From contig JADKIU010000002.1 in NCBI GenBank assembly GCA_016722565.1, positions 248,001-312,000 on the forward strand: DNA of 64,000 bases, written 5' to 3'. The notes below the pieces were generated by a model. The model did not search any database. It saw only the letters and a program-made list of their open reading frames with translations, and had not been told where the DNA came from. A program made the position numbers and the translations under genes. Every line of letters starts with the position of its first letter. The first letter of the stretch is position 1. The stretch comes from Bacteroidota bacterium. Lineage in GTDB: Bacteria; Bacteroidota; Bacteroidia; 2-12-FULL-35-15. Below are positions 23,389-32,101 of the stretch, in pieces.

Positions 23389-24891
23389 ATGAAAAAGTAC
23401 TTGATTATCTTGTGTTTACCTATTGTGTGCATGGTAAATACGCTTAACGCATCCAATGTTACTGCTTATTTAACGTATGGCGTTTTCTCAACTCCTGCAA
23501 AAGGCTCATTTGTAGAAACCTACCTGTCTGTCATCGGACATTCTTTGAAATTTGTTAAGAATGCAAATGGTAAATATCAAGGTGCTGTTGATATTTCTGT
23601 TGCTTTTAAACAAAATGGAGAGATAAAAAATGCTCAGAAATATTCATTGAACAGTCCGGAAACTGCAGATACCACGAAAGGGTTTCCTAATTTTATAGAT
23701 CAACAGCGCTATACATTGGCAAGCGGAACCTACGAGATGGAATTATCTATTGCCGATAAAAATAAACCCGGTGAAAAAGCATTTGTAGCCATTGTGCCGG
23801 TGACGGTTGATTTCCCGGATGCAATGATAGGAATTTCATCCATCCAATTGTTAGAATCTTATGTGAAAGCCACAACACCATCAATACTTACAAAAAGCGG
23901 TTATGATTTAACACCTTATGTTTCTAATTTTTACCCTGAAAACACGAGTCGATTGAAGTTTTATGCAGAAATGTATAATGCTAAAAAGATATTGGGTGAC
24001 GGTGAAAAGTTAATTGTTTCTTATTTTATTGAATCTTTTGATAGTAAAGAACGCTTGAGCAACTTTAATGGTTTTATGAAACAATCTGCAAATGGCGTAA
24101 ATATTCTGTTGTCGGAGTTTAACATCGAGTCGTTGCCTTCTGGAAACTACAATTTAGTAGTTGAAGTGAGAGATAAGGAGAATAAAATTCAAGCCAAACA
24201 AACGTCCTTTTTTCAACGAACGAACAAATTAGCAGCATTAAACTTTGACGATTTAAAAACAATCACTGTCAGCAATACGTTTGTGAGTTATTATAAAAAT
24301 GCAGATTCGATGCGCTATTATATTAAGTGCTTGCGCCCCATCTCTAATCCTACTGAAATTCAATTTGCAGAAAATCAGTTGAAAGCCAAAGACCTTGAAT
24401 TGATGCAACAATATTTTTACAACTTTTGGAAATCAAGAAATGCTTTGCAACCTGAAAGTGCTTGGCTGGACTACTATAAAGAAGTTCAAAAAGTGAATAA
24501 GGAATACGGAACCTACGGCTTAAAAGGATTTGATACGGATAGAGGGAGAGTATATTTGCAATACGGTCCGCCCGACCAACGAACAAAGTTCGATACCGAG
24601 CCGAGTGCATACCCTTATGAGATTTGGGAATATTATACTTTGTTTGATAAAACGCAAGCACTTACCAATCCTAATAATAAGCAATCCAGCAAAAACTTTG
24701 TTTTTTATAACCCTGATTTGGTAACCAATAAATACACCTTGATTCATTCGGAAGCACGCGGTGAAATTTACAATACCCGCTGGAGATTACTTCTTCACAA
24801 ACGAGATACCGCTGCACCGGATTTAGATCAGGAAAGTACGCCCGACCGCTTTGGTGAAAAGGTGGATGATAGTTTTAATAACCCACGATAA
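23389..24891 (+). CDS. GWxTD domain-containing exported protein
   Basis: The ATG at 23389 gives a signal peptide (MKKYLIILCLPIVCMVNTLN), preferred over a GTG nine codons upstream. The 500-aa protein has an N-terminal Ig-like/beta-rich half (LSIADKNKPGEKAFVAIVPV) and a C-terminal GWxTD-type domain: LMQQYFYNFWKSRNALQPES, then YGLKGFDTDRGRVYLQYGPP and YPYEIWEYYTLFDKTQAL. The name-giving GWxTD tetrapeptide is not spelled exactly. GWxTD proteins are common in Bacteroidota and Acidobacteria and have no known biochemical function. The glycosyltransferase gene follows after 16 bases, so they are probably cotranscribed. Confidence 0.8.
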   Translation: MKKYLIILCLPIVCMVNTLNASNVTAYLTYGVFSTPAKGSFVETYLSVIGHSLKFVKNANGKYQGAVDISVAFKQNGEIKNAQKYSLNSPETADTTKGFPNFIDQQRYTLASGTYEMELSIADKNKPGEKAFVAIVPVTVDFPDAMIGISSIQLLESYVKATTPSILTKSGYDLTPYVSNFYPENTSRLKFYAEMYNAKKILGDGEKLIVSYFIESFDSKERLSNFNGFMKQSANGVNILLSEFNIESLPSGNYNLVVEVRDKENKIQAKQTSFFQRTNKLAALNFDDLKTITVSNTFVSYYKNADSMRYYIKCLRPISNPTEIQFAENQLKAKDLELMQQYFYNFWKSRNALQPESAWLDYYKEVQKVNKEYGTYGLKGFDTDRGRVYLQYGPPDQRTKFDTEPSAYPYEIWEYYTLFDKTQALTNPNNKQSSKNFVFYNPDLVTNKYTLIHSEARGEIYNTRWRLLLHKRDTAAPDLDQESTPDRFGEKVDDSFNNPR

Positions 24892-24907
24892 TTAGTCTTG
24901 CTCATTT

Positions 24908-25939
24908 ATGAAGGTTGCTGTTGTTATTTTAAATTGGAATGGGAAAGGTTTTCTAGAAAAATTTTTGCCGTCTGTTTGGGCTAACAATGCAACGAATGCC
25001 GAAATTATTGTTGCGGATAATGCTTCAACAGATGATTCTGTTACATTTTTAAAATCCACTTATCCACAAGTTCGTATTATTCAAAACTCCGACAATGGCG
25101 GGTTTGCAAAAGGATACAATGATGCGTTGAAATTAGTAACCGCTGAATACTATGTGCTTCTAAATTCAGACGTGGAAGTTTCACCCCTTTGGATTGATTC
25201 AGTAATTCAATTGATGGATACAGATACTTCTATTGCTGCGTGCCAACCGAAAATAAAATCGTATGAAAACAAAGCTTTGTTTGAATATGCCGGAGCTGCC
25301 GGAGGCTTTATTGATAAATACGGTTATCCTTTTTGCAGAGGACGAATTTTAGATACTCTGGAAGAAGACAAAGGGCAGTACAATGATGTGCGTGAAGTGT
25401 TTTGGGCAACAGGTGCTTGTTTGTTTGTGCGCTCGGAATGTTATCATAAAGTAAATGGATTTGATGAAGACTTTTTCGCCCACATGGAAGAAATTGACTT
25501 ATGTTGGCGATTAAAAAATTTAGGATATAAAGTCATGTATTGTCCGGATTCCACTGTTTATCATGTTGGCGGTGGCACCTTAAATAAAACAAGTCCTAAA
25601 AAAACCTATTTGAATTTTAGAAACAACTTAATTTTAATTTGCAAAAATCACCCTCCTCAATATTTTTTTCTGAAACTGATGTGGAGAATGAATTTGGATG
25701 GAGTAGCAGGTGTAAAGTTTTTAGTATCGGGACAGTTTTCTCATTTTGTAGCAGTATTAAAAGCACACAAGAGTTTCTATTTTACATTAAAGTCAACGCT
25801 TAGAAAGCGAAAAGCACTTAAGAAAAATATTACAACCTATACCACTACCGCGGTGTATTTGCACAGCATCATTGCTGATTATTACATCAGAGGAAAGAAA
25901 ACCTTTACAGCGATTGATTTAAAAAATAGATTTCTGTAA
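24908..25939 (+). CDS. Glycosyltransferase family 2 (rhamnosyltransferase-like)
   Basis: The 343-aa protein has the full GT-A fold order of GT2: VAVVILNWNGKGFLEKFLPS at the start, nucleotide-sugar binding IIVADNASTDDSV, NGGFAKGYNDAL, the metal-binding DxD-like LLNSDVEVSPLW, acceptor region FWATGACLFVRSECY, and the catalytic-base motif FFAHMEEIDLCWRL (EEID). This set is typical of dTDP-rhamnose or related transferases for surface polysaccharide. The C-terminal 90 residues are basic (STLRKRKALKKN) and may lie on the membrane. It is in an operon with the GWxTD gene and converges on the DoxX gene with only two bases between stops. Confidence 0.88.
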   Translation: MKVAVVILNWNGKGFLEKFLPSVWANNATNAEIIVADNASTDDSVTFLKSTYPQVRIIQNSDNGGFAKGYNDALKLVTAEYYVLLNSDVEVSPLWIDSVIQLMDTDTSIAACQPKIKSYENKALFEYAGAAGGFIDKYGYPFCRGRILDTLEEDKGQYNDVREVFWATGACLFVRSECYHKVNGFDEDFFAHMEEIDLCWRLKNLGYKVMYCPDSTVYHVGGGTLNKTSPKKTYLNFRNNLILICKNHPPQYFFLKLMWRMNLDGVAGVKFLVSGQFSHFVAVLKAHKSFYFTLKSTLRKRKALKKNITTYTTTAVYLHSIIADYYIRGKKTFTAIDLKNRFL

Positions 25940-25941
25940 AT

Positions 25942-26358
25942 CTATTTTAAAAGGAAAAAATCCAACGAAAGTTTATTATAGGAATTCGGTGTCAGCATCA
26001 ATGCGCACCAAAGTATAATTCTAGGGAAAACAATTTTCATATCCCATACCGGGTTAATCAAGCTGAAAGCAGCTGTAACCAATACTAAATCAAAACCGAT
26101 TAAATAAAGTGAATACTTTGTGAATATTCCCAAGATAAGTGTTAATCCGCAGATTAATTCAATAAAAGATGATAAGTAAGCGCCAAAAGCAAGAACACCC
26201 TGAGGCATGTTTACTTTCCCAAACTCATATTTAAACGACTCGATTACTCCGGGCATTTTAACGCGGATGACTTTATCGTAGCCTTGCATAAAGAATAAGA
26301 TACCTAGAATTAATCTAAGTGTAAAAGTCATAATCGATTCATTCGTTACTAATTCCAT
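25942..26358 (-). CDS. DoxX-family membrane protein
   Basis: 138 aa with four hydrophobic segments (LRLILGILFFMQGYDKVI, FGAYLSSFIELICGLTLILG, LYLIGFDLVLVTAAFSL, IILWCALMLTPNSYNKLSLD). The DoxX signature is the first helix with MQGYDKV followed by the Glu in FIELICGL. DoxX proteins are small quinone-linked or redox-associated membrane proteins with unclear reactions. Two ATG starts are possible (26358 and nine codons later at 26331); the second sits right before the first helix. The gene lies 44 bases downstream of aroQ on the same strand. Confidence 0.82.
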   Translation of the reverse strand: MELVTNESIMTFTLRLILGILFFMQGYDKVIRVKMPGVIESFKYEFGKVNMPQGVLAFGAYLSSFIELICGLTLILGIFTKYSLYLIGFDLVLVTAAFSLINPVWDMKIVFPRIILWCALMLTPNSYNKLSLDFFLLK

Positions 26359-26402
26359 GTGTTAAAGGTCTTTTTTTATAATGAAATGCTGTATGATAAA
26401 GG

Positions 26403-26819
26403 TCATTTAATAAAACTTTCGATGGCTAATCGATACGAATACATTCCAAATCCGGAGATAGAACCCTTGCATTTTGGAGCAATCAGCGAAACGTGACGAA
26501 ATTCTTCCCGAGCAAATATATTTGAAATATGTACTTCAATGGTTGGTGCTTTGATAGAAGAGATGGCATCGCGCAATGCAACGGATGTATGTGTATAACC
26601 GCCCGCATTGAAGATAATGCCATCAAATGAAAAGCCTACTTCGTGCAATTTATTAATGAGTTCCCCTTCAATATTACTTTGGAAATAGAACAAGCCGATG
26701 TTGTCATATTTCTTTTTTAGTTCATTGAAATAGGTTTCAAAGGTCTGACTTCCGTAAACATCTGTTTCACGTGTTCCTAATAAATTCAGGTTGGGACCGT
26801 TTATTATAATCAGTTTCAC
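26403..26819 (-). CDS. aroQ: Type II 3-dehydroquinate dehydratase
   Basis: A complete 138-aa type II dehydroquinase. The conserved start IIINGPNLNLLGTRETDVYG carries the active-site Tyr and the flexible loop Arg. FQSNIEGELINKLHE supplies the Glu. NAGGYTHTSVALRDAI supplies Asn and His, and EVHISNIFAREEFR the second His and Arg. It removes water from 3-dehydroquinate to make 3-dehydroshikimate in the shikimate pathway; the enzyme is a soluble dodecamer. It is divergent from xerD with 121 bases between starts. Confidence 0.95.
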   Translation of the reverse strand: MKLIIINGPNLNLLGTRETDVYGSQTFETYFNELKKKYDNIGLFYFQSNIEGELINKLHEVGFSFDGIIFNAGGYTHTSVALRDAISSIKAPTIEVHISNIFAREEFRHVSLIAPKCKGSISGFGMYSYRLAIESFIK

Positions 26820-26940
26820 GATACTTGTTAGTTAGTGGTTGTTAGTTATTTGTTGCGATAACAAAGATAAGTGAAAATTCTCTTTCTTATTTTTACTAAA
26901 GGTAAATTACTCGTTAAACTTAATTGCTGAACAACCTCAA

Positions 26941-27840
26941 TTGAACTGGAATGTATATATAAAAGGGTTTAAATCCTTTCTTTCGTTGGAGAAGTCCCTG
27001 TCGGAAAACTCCATTGAAGCCTATTTGCACGATGTGAATAAGCTCATTCAGTTTTTTGAATACAAGAAATACGACCTTTCTCCTAAGGATGTTCAGTTGA
27101 AGCACCTGCAAGAGTTCTTGGAATGGGTGAACGAATTGGGCATGACAGCCTCCTCTCAAGCTCGATTGATAAGTGGTATCAAAGGGTTTTACAAATACTT
27201 ATTACTAGAGAATATGCTGAATATCGATCCAACTGCCTTGTTGGAAGCCCCCCGTTTAGCTCGTAAATTGCCCGATACCTTAAGTTTGAATGATATCAAT
27301 AAATTAATCGAAACAATCGATTTAAGTCGGCCGGGTGGACAAAGGAATAAAGCAATGCTGGAAACATTGTACAGCTGTGGGTTACGGGTGAGTGAGTTGG
27401 TAAATATGAAGTTGTCCAACCTCTTTTTTAACGAAGATTATATCAAAGTAACTGGAAAAGGAGATAAAGAACGGTTGGTGCCAATAGGAAGTGTTGCAAT
27501 CCAACAAATTGAAATTTATAAAAATGAAGTGCGTTGTCACCTTCCGATTAAAAAGGACAATGAGGATTATTTGTTTTTAAACAACCGAGGAAGTAAAATA
27601 TCGAGGATATACGTTTTTACGACCATCAAAGAGTTGGCTTTTAAGGCAAAAATTAAAAAGAAAATCAGTCCGCATACCTTTCGTCATTCCTTTGCAACCC
27701 ATTTAATCGAAGGTGGAGCTGATTTGCGAGCGGTTCAGGAAATGCTAGGACACCAATCGATTACAACTACAGAAATTTATACACACCTGGATCGAGATTA
27801 TCTCAGAGAAGCCATTATTCGGTTTCATCCCCGATCTTAG
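26941..27840 (+). CDS. xerD: Site-specific tyrosine recombinase XerD-like
   Basis: This 299-aa recombinase has all catalytic residues: Arg149 in YSCGLRVSELV, Lys173 in TGKGDKERLVP, His245 and Arg248 in SPHTFRHSFATHL, His271 in LGHQSITTTEIYTHL and the nucleophile Tyr280. Its length, single N-terminal SAM-like domain (residues 5-90) and lack of an arm-binding domain fit chromosome-dimer resolution at dif, not an integrase. The start is a TTG at 26941, chosen because MNWNVYIKGF matches the usual beginning; no upstream ATG exists in frame. Its stop overlaps the stop of the convergent gene at 27837. Confidence 0.93.
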   Translation: MNWNVYIKGFKSFLSLEKSLSENSIEAYLHDVNKLIQFFEYKKYDLSPKDVQLKHLQEFLEWVNELGMTASSQARLISGIKGFYKYLLLENMLNIDPTALLEAPRLARKLPDTLSLNDINKLIETIDLSRPGGQRNKAMLETLYSCGLRVSELVNMKLSNLFFNEDYIKVTGKGDKERLVPIGSVAIQQIEIYKNEVRCHLPIKKDNEDYLFLNNRGSKISRIYVFTTIKELAFKAKIKKKISPHTFRHSFATHLIEGGADLRAVQEMLGHQSITTTEIYTHLDRDYLREAIIRFHPRS

Positions 27841-28340
27841 TTGTTTTTCACCGGAGCTGTTTTTCGTTCTTCCTTCAATTTATCAATCAATACACGTTTG
27901 AATTGTTCTTCTGCTTGGTAGAGCTTTGCTACTTTCTTAATCGGAAGCACCGCCTTGAATTTTGAATTGTATTCTGTTTGTAAATCCAGTTCTTTTTGTC
28001 GGAATGCAAAATCATTATCCATGGCTTGCTCCATTTCTTTATCAGTCATTTCTTCTTGATTCTTTTTTGCTTCTCGAACATCCATTTTTCGCTTTTTCCG
28101 CAGTTCGGCCAGTTTATCGTTATATTGATTATAAACGGGCCAGAATTTTTGAGCTTCTTCCGGTGTTAGTTCCAGTTTGCTAGTTAAATAAGCAATTTTC
28201 ATGGCTTCGATGTTGTCTTTCTTTTCCTTTTGTCGGTCCACTTTTCCTTTGGGTGGAGGCCCCATGGGTTGTGAATAGATAATACCTGCTAAAGAGATGA
28301 AGGCAAGGACAAGGATTGTTTTTAATGCGTTTGTTTTCAT
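27837..28340 (-). CDS. Spy/LTxxQ-like periplasmic protein in the ECF sigma operon
   Basis: 167 aa with signal peptide (KTILVLAFISLAGIIYSQ), then Met/Pro-rich PMGPPPKGKVDRQKEK and a long charged helix region. The core YLTSKLELTPEEAQKFWPVY followed by NQYNDKLAELRKKRKMDVRE is the pattern often annotated in Bacteroidota as a sensor of ECF-type sigma factor, related to Spy/CpxP chaperone-like proteins. It likely lives in the periplasm and senses or buffers envelope stress. It lies third after the sigma-factor gene and the anti-sigma-like gene in the same orientation, so cotranscription and feedback are probable. Confidence 0.8.
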   Translation of the reverse strand: MKTNALKTILVLAFISLAGIIYSQPMGPPPKGKVDRQKEKKDNIEAMKIAYLTSKLELTPEEAQKFWPVYNQYNDKLAELRKKRKMDVREAKKNQEEMTDKEMEQAMDNDFAFRQKELDLQTEYNSKFKAVLPIKKVAKLYQAEEQFKRVLIDKLKEERKTAPVKNN

Positions 28341-28392
28341 AATCTATGAGTGTTTGTTTTTGATTCGTTCCGATTGTTAATGGAATCCGAAT

Positions 28393-28982
28393 CTATAGCT
28401 CGTTACTTAATTTCGATTCTTCAATATTGTTTTCAATCAAATAATCTTCAATGCTGTTTTCCTCTTCAGGGGATGTTTCCACATCCAAAGAAGCATCAGC
28501 AGTGAGTTGTTCAATAATGTCTGTTTCATTGATGTAATAGAGTTGGTCTTCCAGAGACAGTTCCTCCAACATCGTGGTATTTATCACCTCAGCTTTTTTA
28601 TTCATGTAATTGATGCCCACAATGGTTAAAAAAACAATTGCAAACATGGGCACTGCAAAATTGGGACGGAATAGTAATCGCAACCACTCAAAACGAAAAG
28701 TGGGAGTATTGTTTGTAATTACTTTCTCTTGGATGATGGTTGGTAATTCATCAAAGTAATTGGCAGGAACTTCAAACGGACTGTATTTATCAATACTTAA
28801 AGAGTAGGGGCAATTGAGCGAATATCTTCCTCGTCCTCAATACGGCTTTGCAATTTTGAAGTAAAGGCATTGAAATAATCATCCGAAGGATTAAACGGAT
28901 GCTTGGCACCAAGTTTTGATAACTTAGGAGCCATTCCGTTTAAGTTGTTGTCTTCGTCTGCTATGTTGTGATCGTTATTCAT
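28393..28982 (-). pseudogene. Anti-sigma-factor-like membrane protein, frameshifted
   Basis: The upstream frame (28982 to a TAA at 28797) reads MNNDHNIADEDNNLNGMAPK and HPFNPSDDYFNAFTSKLQSR to SIAPTL. The protein goes on in the next frame as SIDKYSPFEVPANYFDELPT, IIQEKVITNN, then WLRLLFRPNFAVPMFAIVF, a membrane helix (VFLTIVGINYMNKK) and an acidic tail. One missing T at the T3 run (28799-28801 on the plus strand) explains the break. Two copies of the motif PFxxPxxYFxxL appear, one in each frame, which supports a single gene. It sits right after the ECF sigma gene and has the soluble-TM-soluble plan of an anti-sigma factor. If truly broken, the sigma factor would be unrestrained. Confidence 0.72.
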
Positions 28983-29013
28983 TACTGCTTTGATTCAATT
29001 CTATTAAAAAGGT

Positions 29014-29592
29014 TTAATGGGTTGTCAGGTATTCTTCAATTTTCTTTACAGCATGATGGTAGGATGCTTTGAGTGCACCAACCGATGTTTCAAGTATTTT
29101 GCTCATTTCTTCGTATTTCATTTCTTCAAAATACTTCATATTGAAAACAATACGTTGTTTGTCGGGTAAGGTTAAGATGGCTTTCTGGAGTTTCGTTTGA
29201 ATCTCATCTCCTTTGTAATAACTATCGCTTTCGAGGTTGTTTGCGAGGAAAGCGGAAACATCGTCCAGTGGAATACCGGCACGTTTTTTCTTCGCATTTA
29301 AAAAGTTGATGGATTCATTGGTTGCAATGCGGTACATCCAGGTAAAAAGTTGAGCTTCTTCTTTGAAATTTGAGAGGTGCCTCCAAACTTTGATGAATAC
29401 ATTTTGGAGCACATCATCCGTATCATCATGGTCGATGATGATTTTACGGATGTGCCAATAGAGTCGTTTTTGATATTCGCGAACCAATAAGTTAAACGCA
29501 TAGTTACGCGTTTCTTCATTTCGAAACTGTTCGATGATTTCCCGGTCGTGCGGAGAAATTTTTGACGTGCTATGTTCTACTTGGTTATCCAT
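29014..29592 (-). CDS. ECF-type RNA polymerase sigma factor
   Basis: 192 aa with both sigma regions. Region 2 is FNLLVREYQKRLYWHIRKII, then DDTDDVLQNVFIKVWRHLSN and LFTWMYRIATNESINFL. Region 4 is LPDKQRIVFNMKYFEEMKYE followed by EEMSKILETSVGALKASYHH, a helix-turn-helix. It should direct transcription of envelope or stress genes, with its own operon as the usual first target. The following genes encode a membrane anti-sigma-like protein (frameshifted) and a Spy-like periplasmic protein, the common arrangement. I see no promoter that identifies its regulon. Confidence 0.92.
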   Translation of the reverse strand: MDNQVEHSTSKISPHDREIIEQFRNEETRNYAFNLLVREYQKRLYWHIRKIIIDHDDTDDVLQNVFIKVWRHLSNFKEEAQLFTWMYRIATNESINFLNAKKKRAGIPLDDVSAFLANNLESDSYYKGDEIQTKLQKAILTLPDKQRIVFNMKYFEEMKYEEMSKILETSVGALKASYHHAVKKIEEYLTTH

Positions 29593-29629
29593 CGTATCAA
29601 GCCGTCAGGTATGTGAACGTCTTGCTAGT

Positions 29630-30583
29630 TTATTTTCGTTTTAAAACCTTTTTAGCTGCTTCAACAATATTGACAGCGTCCAAGCCATATTTTGTCATTA
29701 ATTGATCTGGAGTACCACTTTCGCCAAAGCTATCATTTACGGCAACCATTTCAATTGGTGTGGGTAACTCACGAGCCAAAAGCTGTGCAATGCTGTCTCC
29801 TAATCCACCATTCATCTGGTGTTCTTCAGCAGTAACCACACAACGTGTTTTTTTAGCTGAGTTTAAGACAGCGGTATTGTCTAAAGGTTTAATGGTATGA
29901 ATATTTATTATTTCGGCACTAATACCCTGTGCGGCTAATTGTTCTCCCGCTTCAATCGCTTTCCATACCAAATGTCCAGTTGCAAAGATGGTTACATCGG
30001 TGCCTTCGTTCAGCATGACTGCTTTGCCGATTTCAAATTTTTGGTCGGCTGGGGTGAAGTTGGGAACAGTAGGGCGACCGAATCGGAGGTAAACAGGACC
30101 TTCATAATTTGCAATGGCAATGGTTGCGGCTTTGGTTTGGTTAAAATCGCAAGGATTTATTACCACCATTCCTGGAAGCATTTTCATTAATCCAAGGTCT
30201 TCCAATATTTGGTGGGTAGCACCATCTTCTCCAAGTGTTAATCCAGCATGAGAAGCACAGATTTTTACATTTTTACCGGAGTAGGCTACCGATTGTCGAA
30301 TTTGATCGTACACCCGACCCGTTGAGAAGTTAGCAAACGTACCTGTGAAAGGTATTTTACCACCGATGGTTAAACCTGCAGCAATTCCAATCATGTTTGC
30401 TTCGGCAATACCTACTTGAAAGAAACGTTCCGGATGATCTTTTGCAAAGGCATCCATTTTAAGAGAACCAGTTAAGTCGGCACACAATGCCACCACATTC
30501 GGATTCGATTTTCCTAATTCGGATAACCCAGCTCCAAATCCGGAGCGAGTGTCTTTCTTTTCTGTAAAGGTGTATTTTTTCAT
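29630..30583 (-). CDS. Transketolase, C-terminal subunit
   Basis: 317 aa covering the pyrimidine-binding and C-terminal domains of transketolase: RSGFGAGLSELGKSNPNVVA, QVGIAEANMIGIAAGLTIGG (with the catalytic Glu), FTGTFANFSTGRVYDQIRQS, GLTLGEDGATHQILEDLGLM and a tail domain (INIHTIKPLDNTAVL, GESGTPDQLMTKYGL). It needs the N-terminal subunit encoded at 32102-32950 to form an active thiamine-diphosphate enzyme of the pentose phosphate pathway. Split transketolases are normal in several bacterial phyla. Here the halves are separated by a VWA-lipoprotein gene on the same strand. Confidence 0.92.
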   Translation of the reverse strand: MKKYTFTEKKDTRSGFGAGLSELGKSNPNVVALCADLTGSLKMDAFAKDHPERFFQVGIAEANMIGIAAGLTIGGKIPFTGTFANFSTGRVYDQIRQSVAYSGKNVKICASHAGLTLGEDGATHQILEDLGLMKMLPGMVVINPCDFNQTKAATIAIANYEGPVYLRFGRPTVPNFTPADQKFEIGKAVMLNEGTDVTIFATGHLVWKAIEAGEQLAAQGISAEIINIHTIKPLDNTAVLNSAKKTRCVVTAEEHQMNGGLGDSIAQLLARELPTPIEMVAVNDSFGESGTPDQLMTKYGLDAVNIVEAAKKVLKRK

Positions 30584-30629
30584 TTAATTAATTTGTATAG
30601 ATAATTCTTTTAATTTATTCTTTATCAGT

Positions 30630-32063
30630 TTAATATAGTTTCAATTGTGTTGATATTCCTGATTCTACTTTAAAACGTCTTTCGATGGTGTAAATCGCCT
30701 CTTTTGCGTTTTTTGGTCGGTACTCAATGCGGTATTTTCCGGGTTGAAGATTAATGGTTTCCTGAACCAAGGAGCTATTCAAATTACATACCCACACCAA
30801 TTTATTGTTTTCTTGGAACAAACTTCCCGGGCCTTCACTTGGCTTAGAAATAGAAACACTACCCGATTGTGGGATTTCAATATAGGTGGTTTTACTTTGA
30901 GCAACATCTACCTTGTCCAACTTGATTCGAGGGAGGGTTAATATCTCCAAATCGTATTTTCCAACAATGAATTTTTCAGTAGTGTTAAAGTTTTGAATAT
31001 GAAGTGTTTGCATCTCTCCATTTTTACGAACAATACAACTGATATTTCGAGTGTAATCTGTTCCTCCTGCCATTTTTAAATTGATATATCCTTGCGGTGC
31101 ATCTACTGCAATCGTATTGTGTTTACCGGGAATCAATTCGATGCCTTTTTTCTCAACCGGTGGGATGGTATATACCACCATTTTATAGGTTCCGATAGGG
31201 TCAATTACCAAGGTGTCGGGTACGCCTTTGTTGTTTATCGTATGTACATAATTGTAACGAATGATGCCGGTTTGTTCATCATAGAAAGTCATGTTCACAT
31301 CCGTTTCAGATGGGCGCCCAATCTGATCGTTTAAGTTTACTTGAACAGTGGTATTGTTTAAAGCTTGAGAGATGACAATGTTTAAGATGTTTTTGAAGCT
31401 GGTTTCGCTGGAAGCATCATAAAATTTACCAATACAGCCAAAGGAGTTAATATAGCTTTGGTCGAGTCCGATACCAATTACAAAGGGTTTTAAAACAATG
31501 CCTTTCTTTTGCAGCGCTAATGAAACAGCACAAGGGTCGCCATCACATTCTTCAATTCCATCGGTTATTAAAATAATGATGTTGCGCACATTGGCATTGG
31601 AGGCTGAAGGGAAATCACCTCCACATTGTTCTAAGGTATAGGCAATAGGGGTTGTTCCTTTCGGAACAAGCATTTTAAGTTTGTTTTTGATTGCTTGAGC
31701 GTTATTCTTTCCAAATGGCACTTCTAGTTTGGTATCGGTGCAACTGCGTTCCGGACGAAGTGGAACTTGGTGACCGTAACAACGGAAAGCCAATTCTAAG
31801 TTTGGGTTATTTACCTTCTGAATGCTATCTAAAAACTCTGTCAGCATTTTCTTGGCCATATCCATCTTCATCCCGTTTTGCCATTGGCCGAACATACTGA
31901 AAGAGGCATCAAATACAAATTCGATTCGGGTTAAGGGTTTGGCTTGTTGTGCTTTTGCAGAGATACAAGATGCCATCCCGATAGCTATCGGGATCAAGAA
32001 ACAAGACATAATAAGTCTTGAAAATTGAGCTTTTTGTAATCGAAAAGAAGGATTATTTTTCAT
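30630..32063 (-). CDS. VWA-domain lipoprotein between transketolase subunits
   Basis: The 477-aa protein has a long export signal with a lipobox-like end (LIPIAIGMASC). The von Willebrand A domain (about residues 45-245) has the MIDAS metal site DASFSM, a Thr in PKGTTPIAY, and Asp in LITDGIEECDGDPC. After it come beta-rich repeats (about 260-477; TTVQVNLNDQIGRPSETDV, GKYDLEILTLPRIKLDKV, QPGKYRIEYRPK) of unknown kind. VWA domains bind proteins through a metal ion, so it is probably a periplasmic or surface adhesion/assembly factor. No link to transketolase is evident; it sits between the two subunit genes and shares their orientation. A 20-bp palindrome lies inside the signal-peptide codons. 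Confidence 0.8.
   Translation of the reverse strand: MKNNPSFRLQKAQFSRLIMSCFLIPIAIGMASCISAKAQQAKPLTRIEFVFDASFSMFGQWQNGMKMDMAKKMLTEFLDSIQKVNNPNLELAFRCYGHQVPLRPERSCTDTKLEVPFGKNNAQAIKNKLKMLVPKGTTPIAYTLEQCGGDFPSASNANVRNIIILITDGIEECDGDPCAVSLALQKKGIVLKPFVIGIGLDQSYINSFGCIGKFYDASSETSFKNILNIVISQALNNTTVQVNLNDQIGRPSETDVNMTFYDEQTGIIRYNYVHTINNKGVPDTLVIDPIGTYKMVVYTIPPVEKKGIELIPGKHNTIAVDAPQGYINLKMAGGTDYTRNISCIVRKNGEMQTLHIQNFNTTEKFIVGKYDLEILTLPRIKLDKVDVAQSKTTYIEIPQSGSVSISKPSEGPGSLFQENNKLVWVCNLNSSLVQETINLQPGKYRIEYRPKNAKEAIYTIERRFKVESGISTQLKLY
31975..31994. repeat. Perfect 20-bp palindrome inside the VWA signal sequence
   Basis: ATCCCGATAG is followed at once by its complement CTATCGGGAT. On the minus strand it encodes IPIAIGM of the export signal without breaking the frame. 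Palindromes of this type recur in many Bacteroidota genomes, from memory; only one copy is in this window. Confidence 0.7.
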
Positions 32064-32101
32064 GTTTACAGGTCTTGAGTCTTGGATCTAATGTCTGAAT
32101 T

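Noticed and set aside
26941..27840. Second mobile-element integrase
   Set aside because: Size, domain plan and setting next to aroQ fit the housekeeping XerD recombinase; no repeats flank it.
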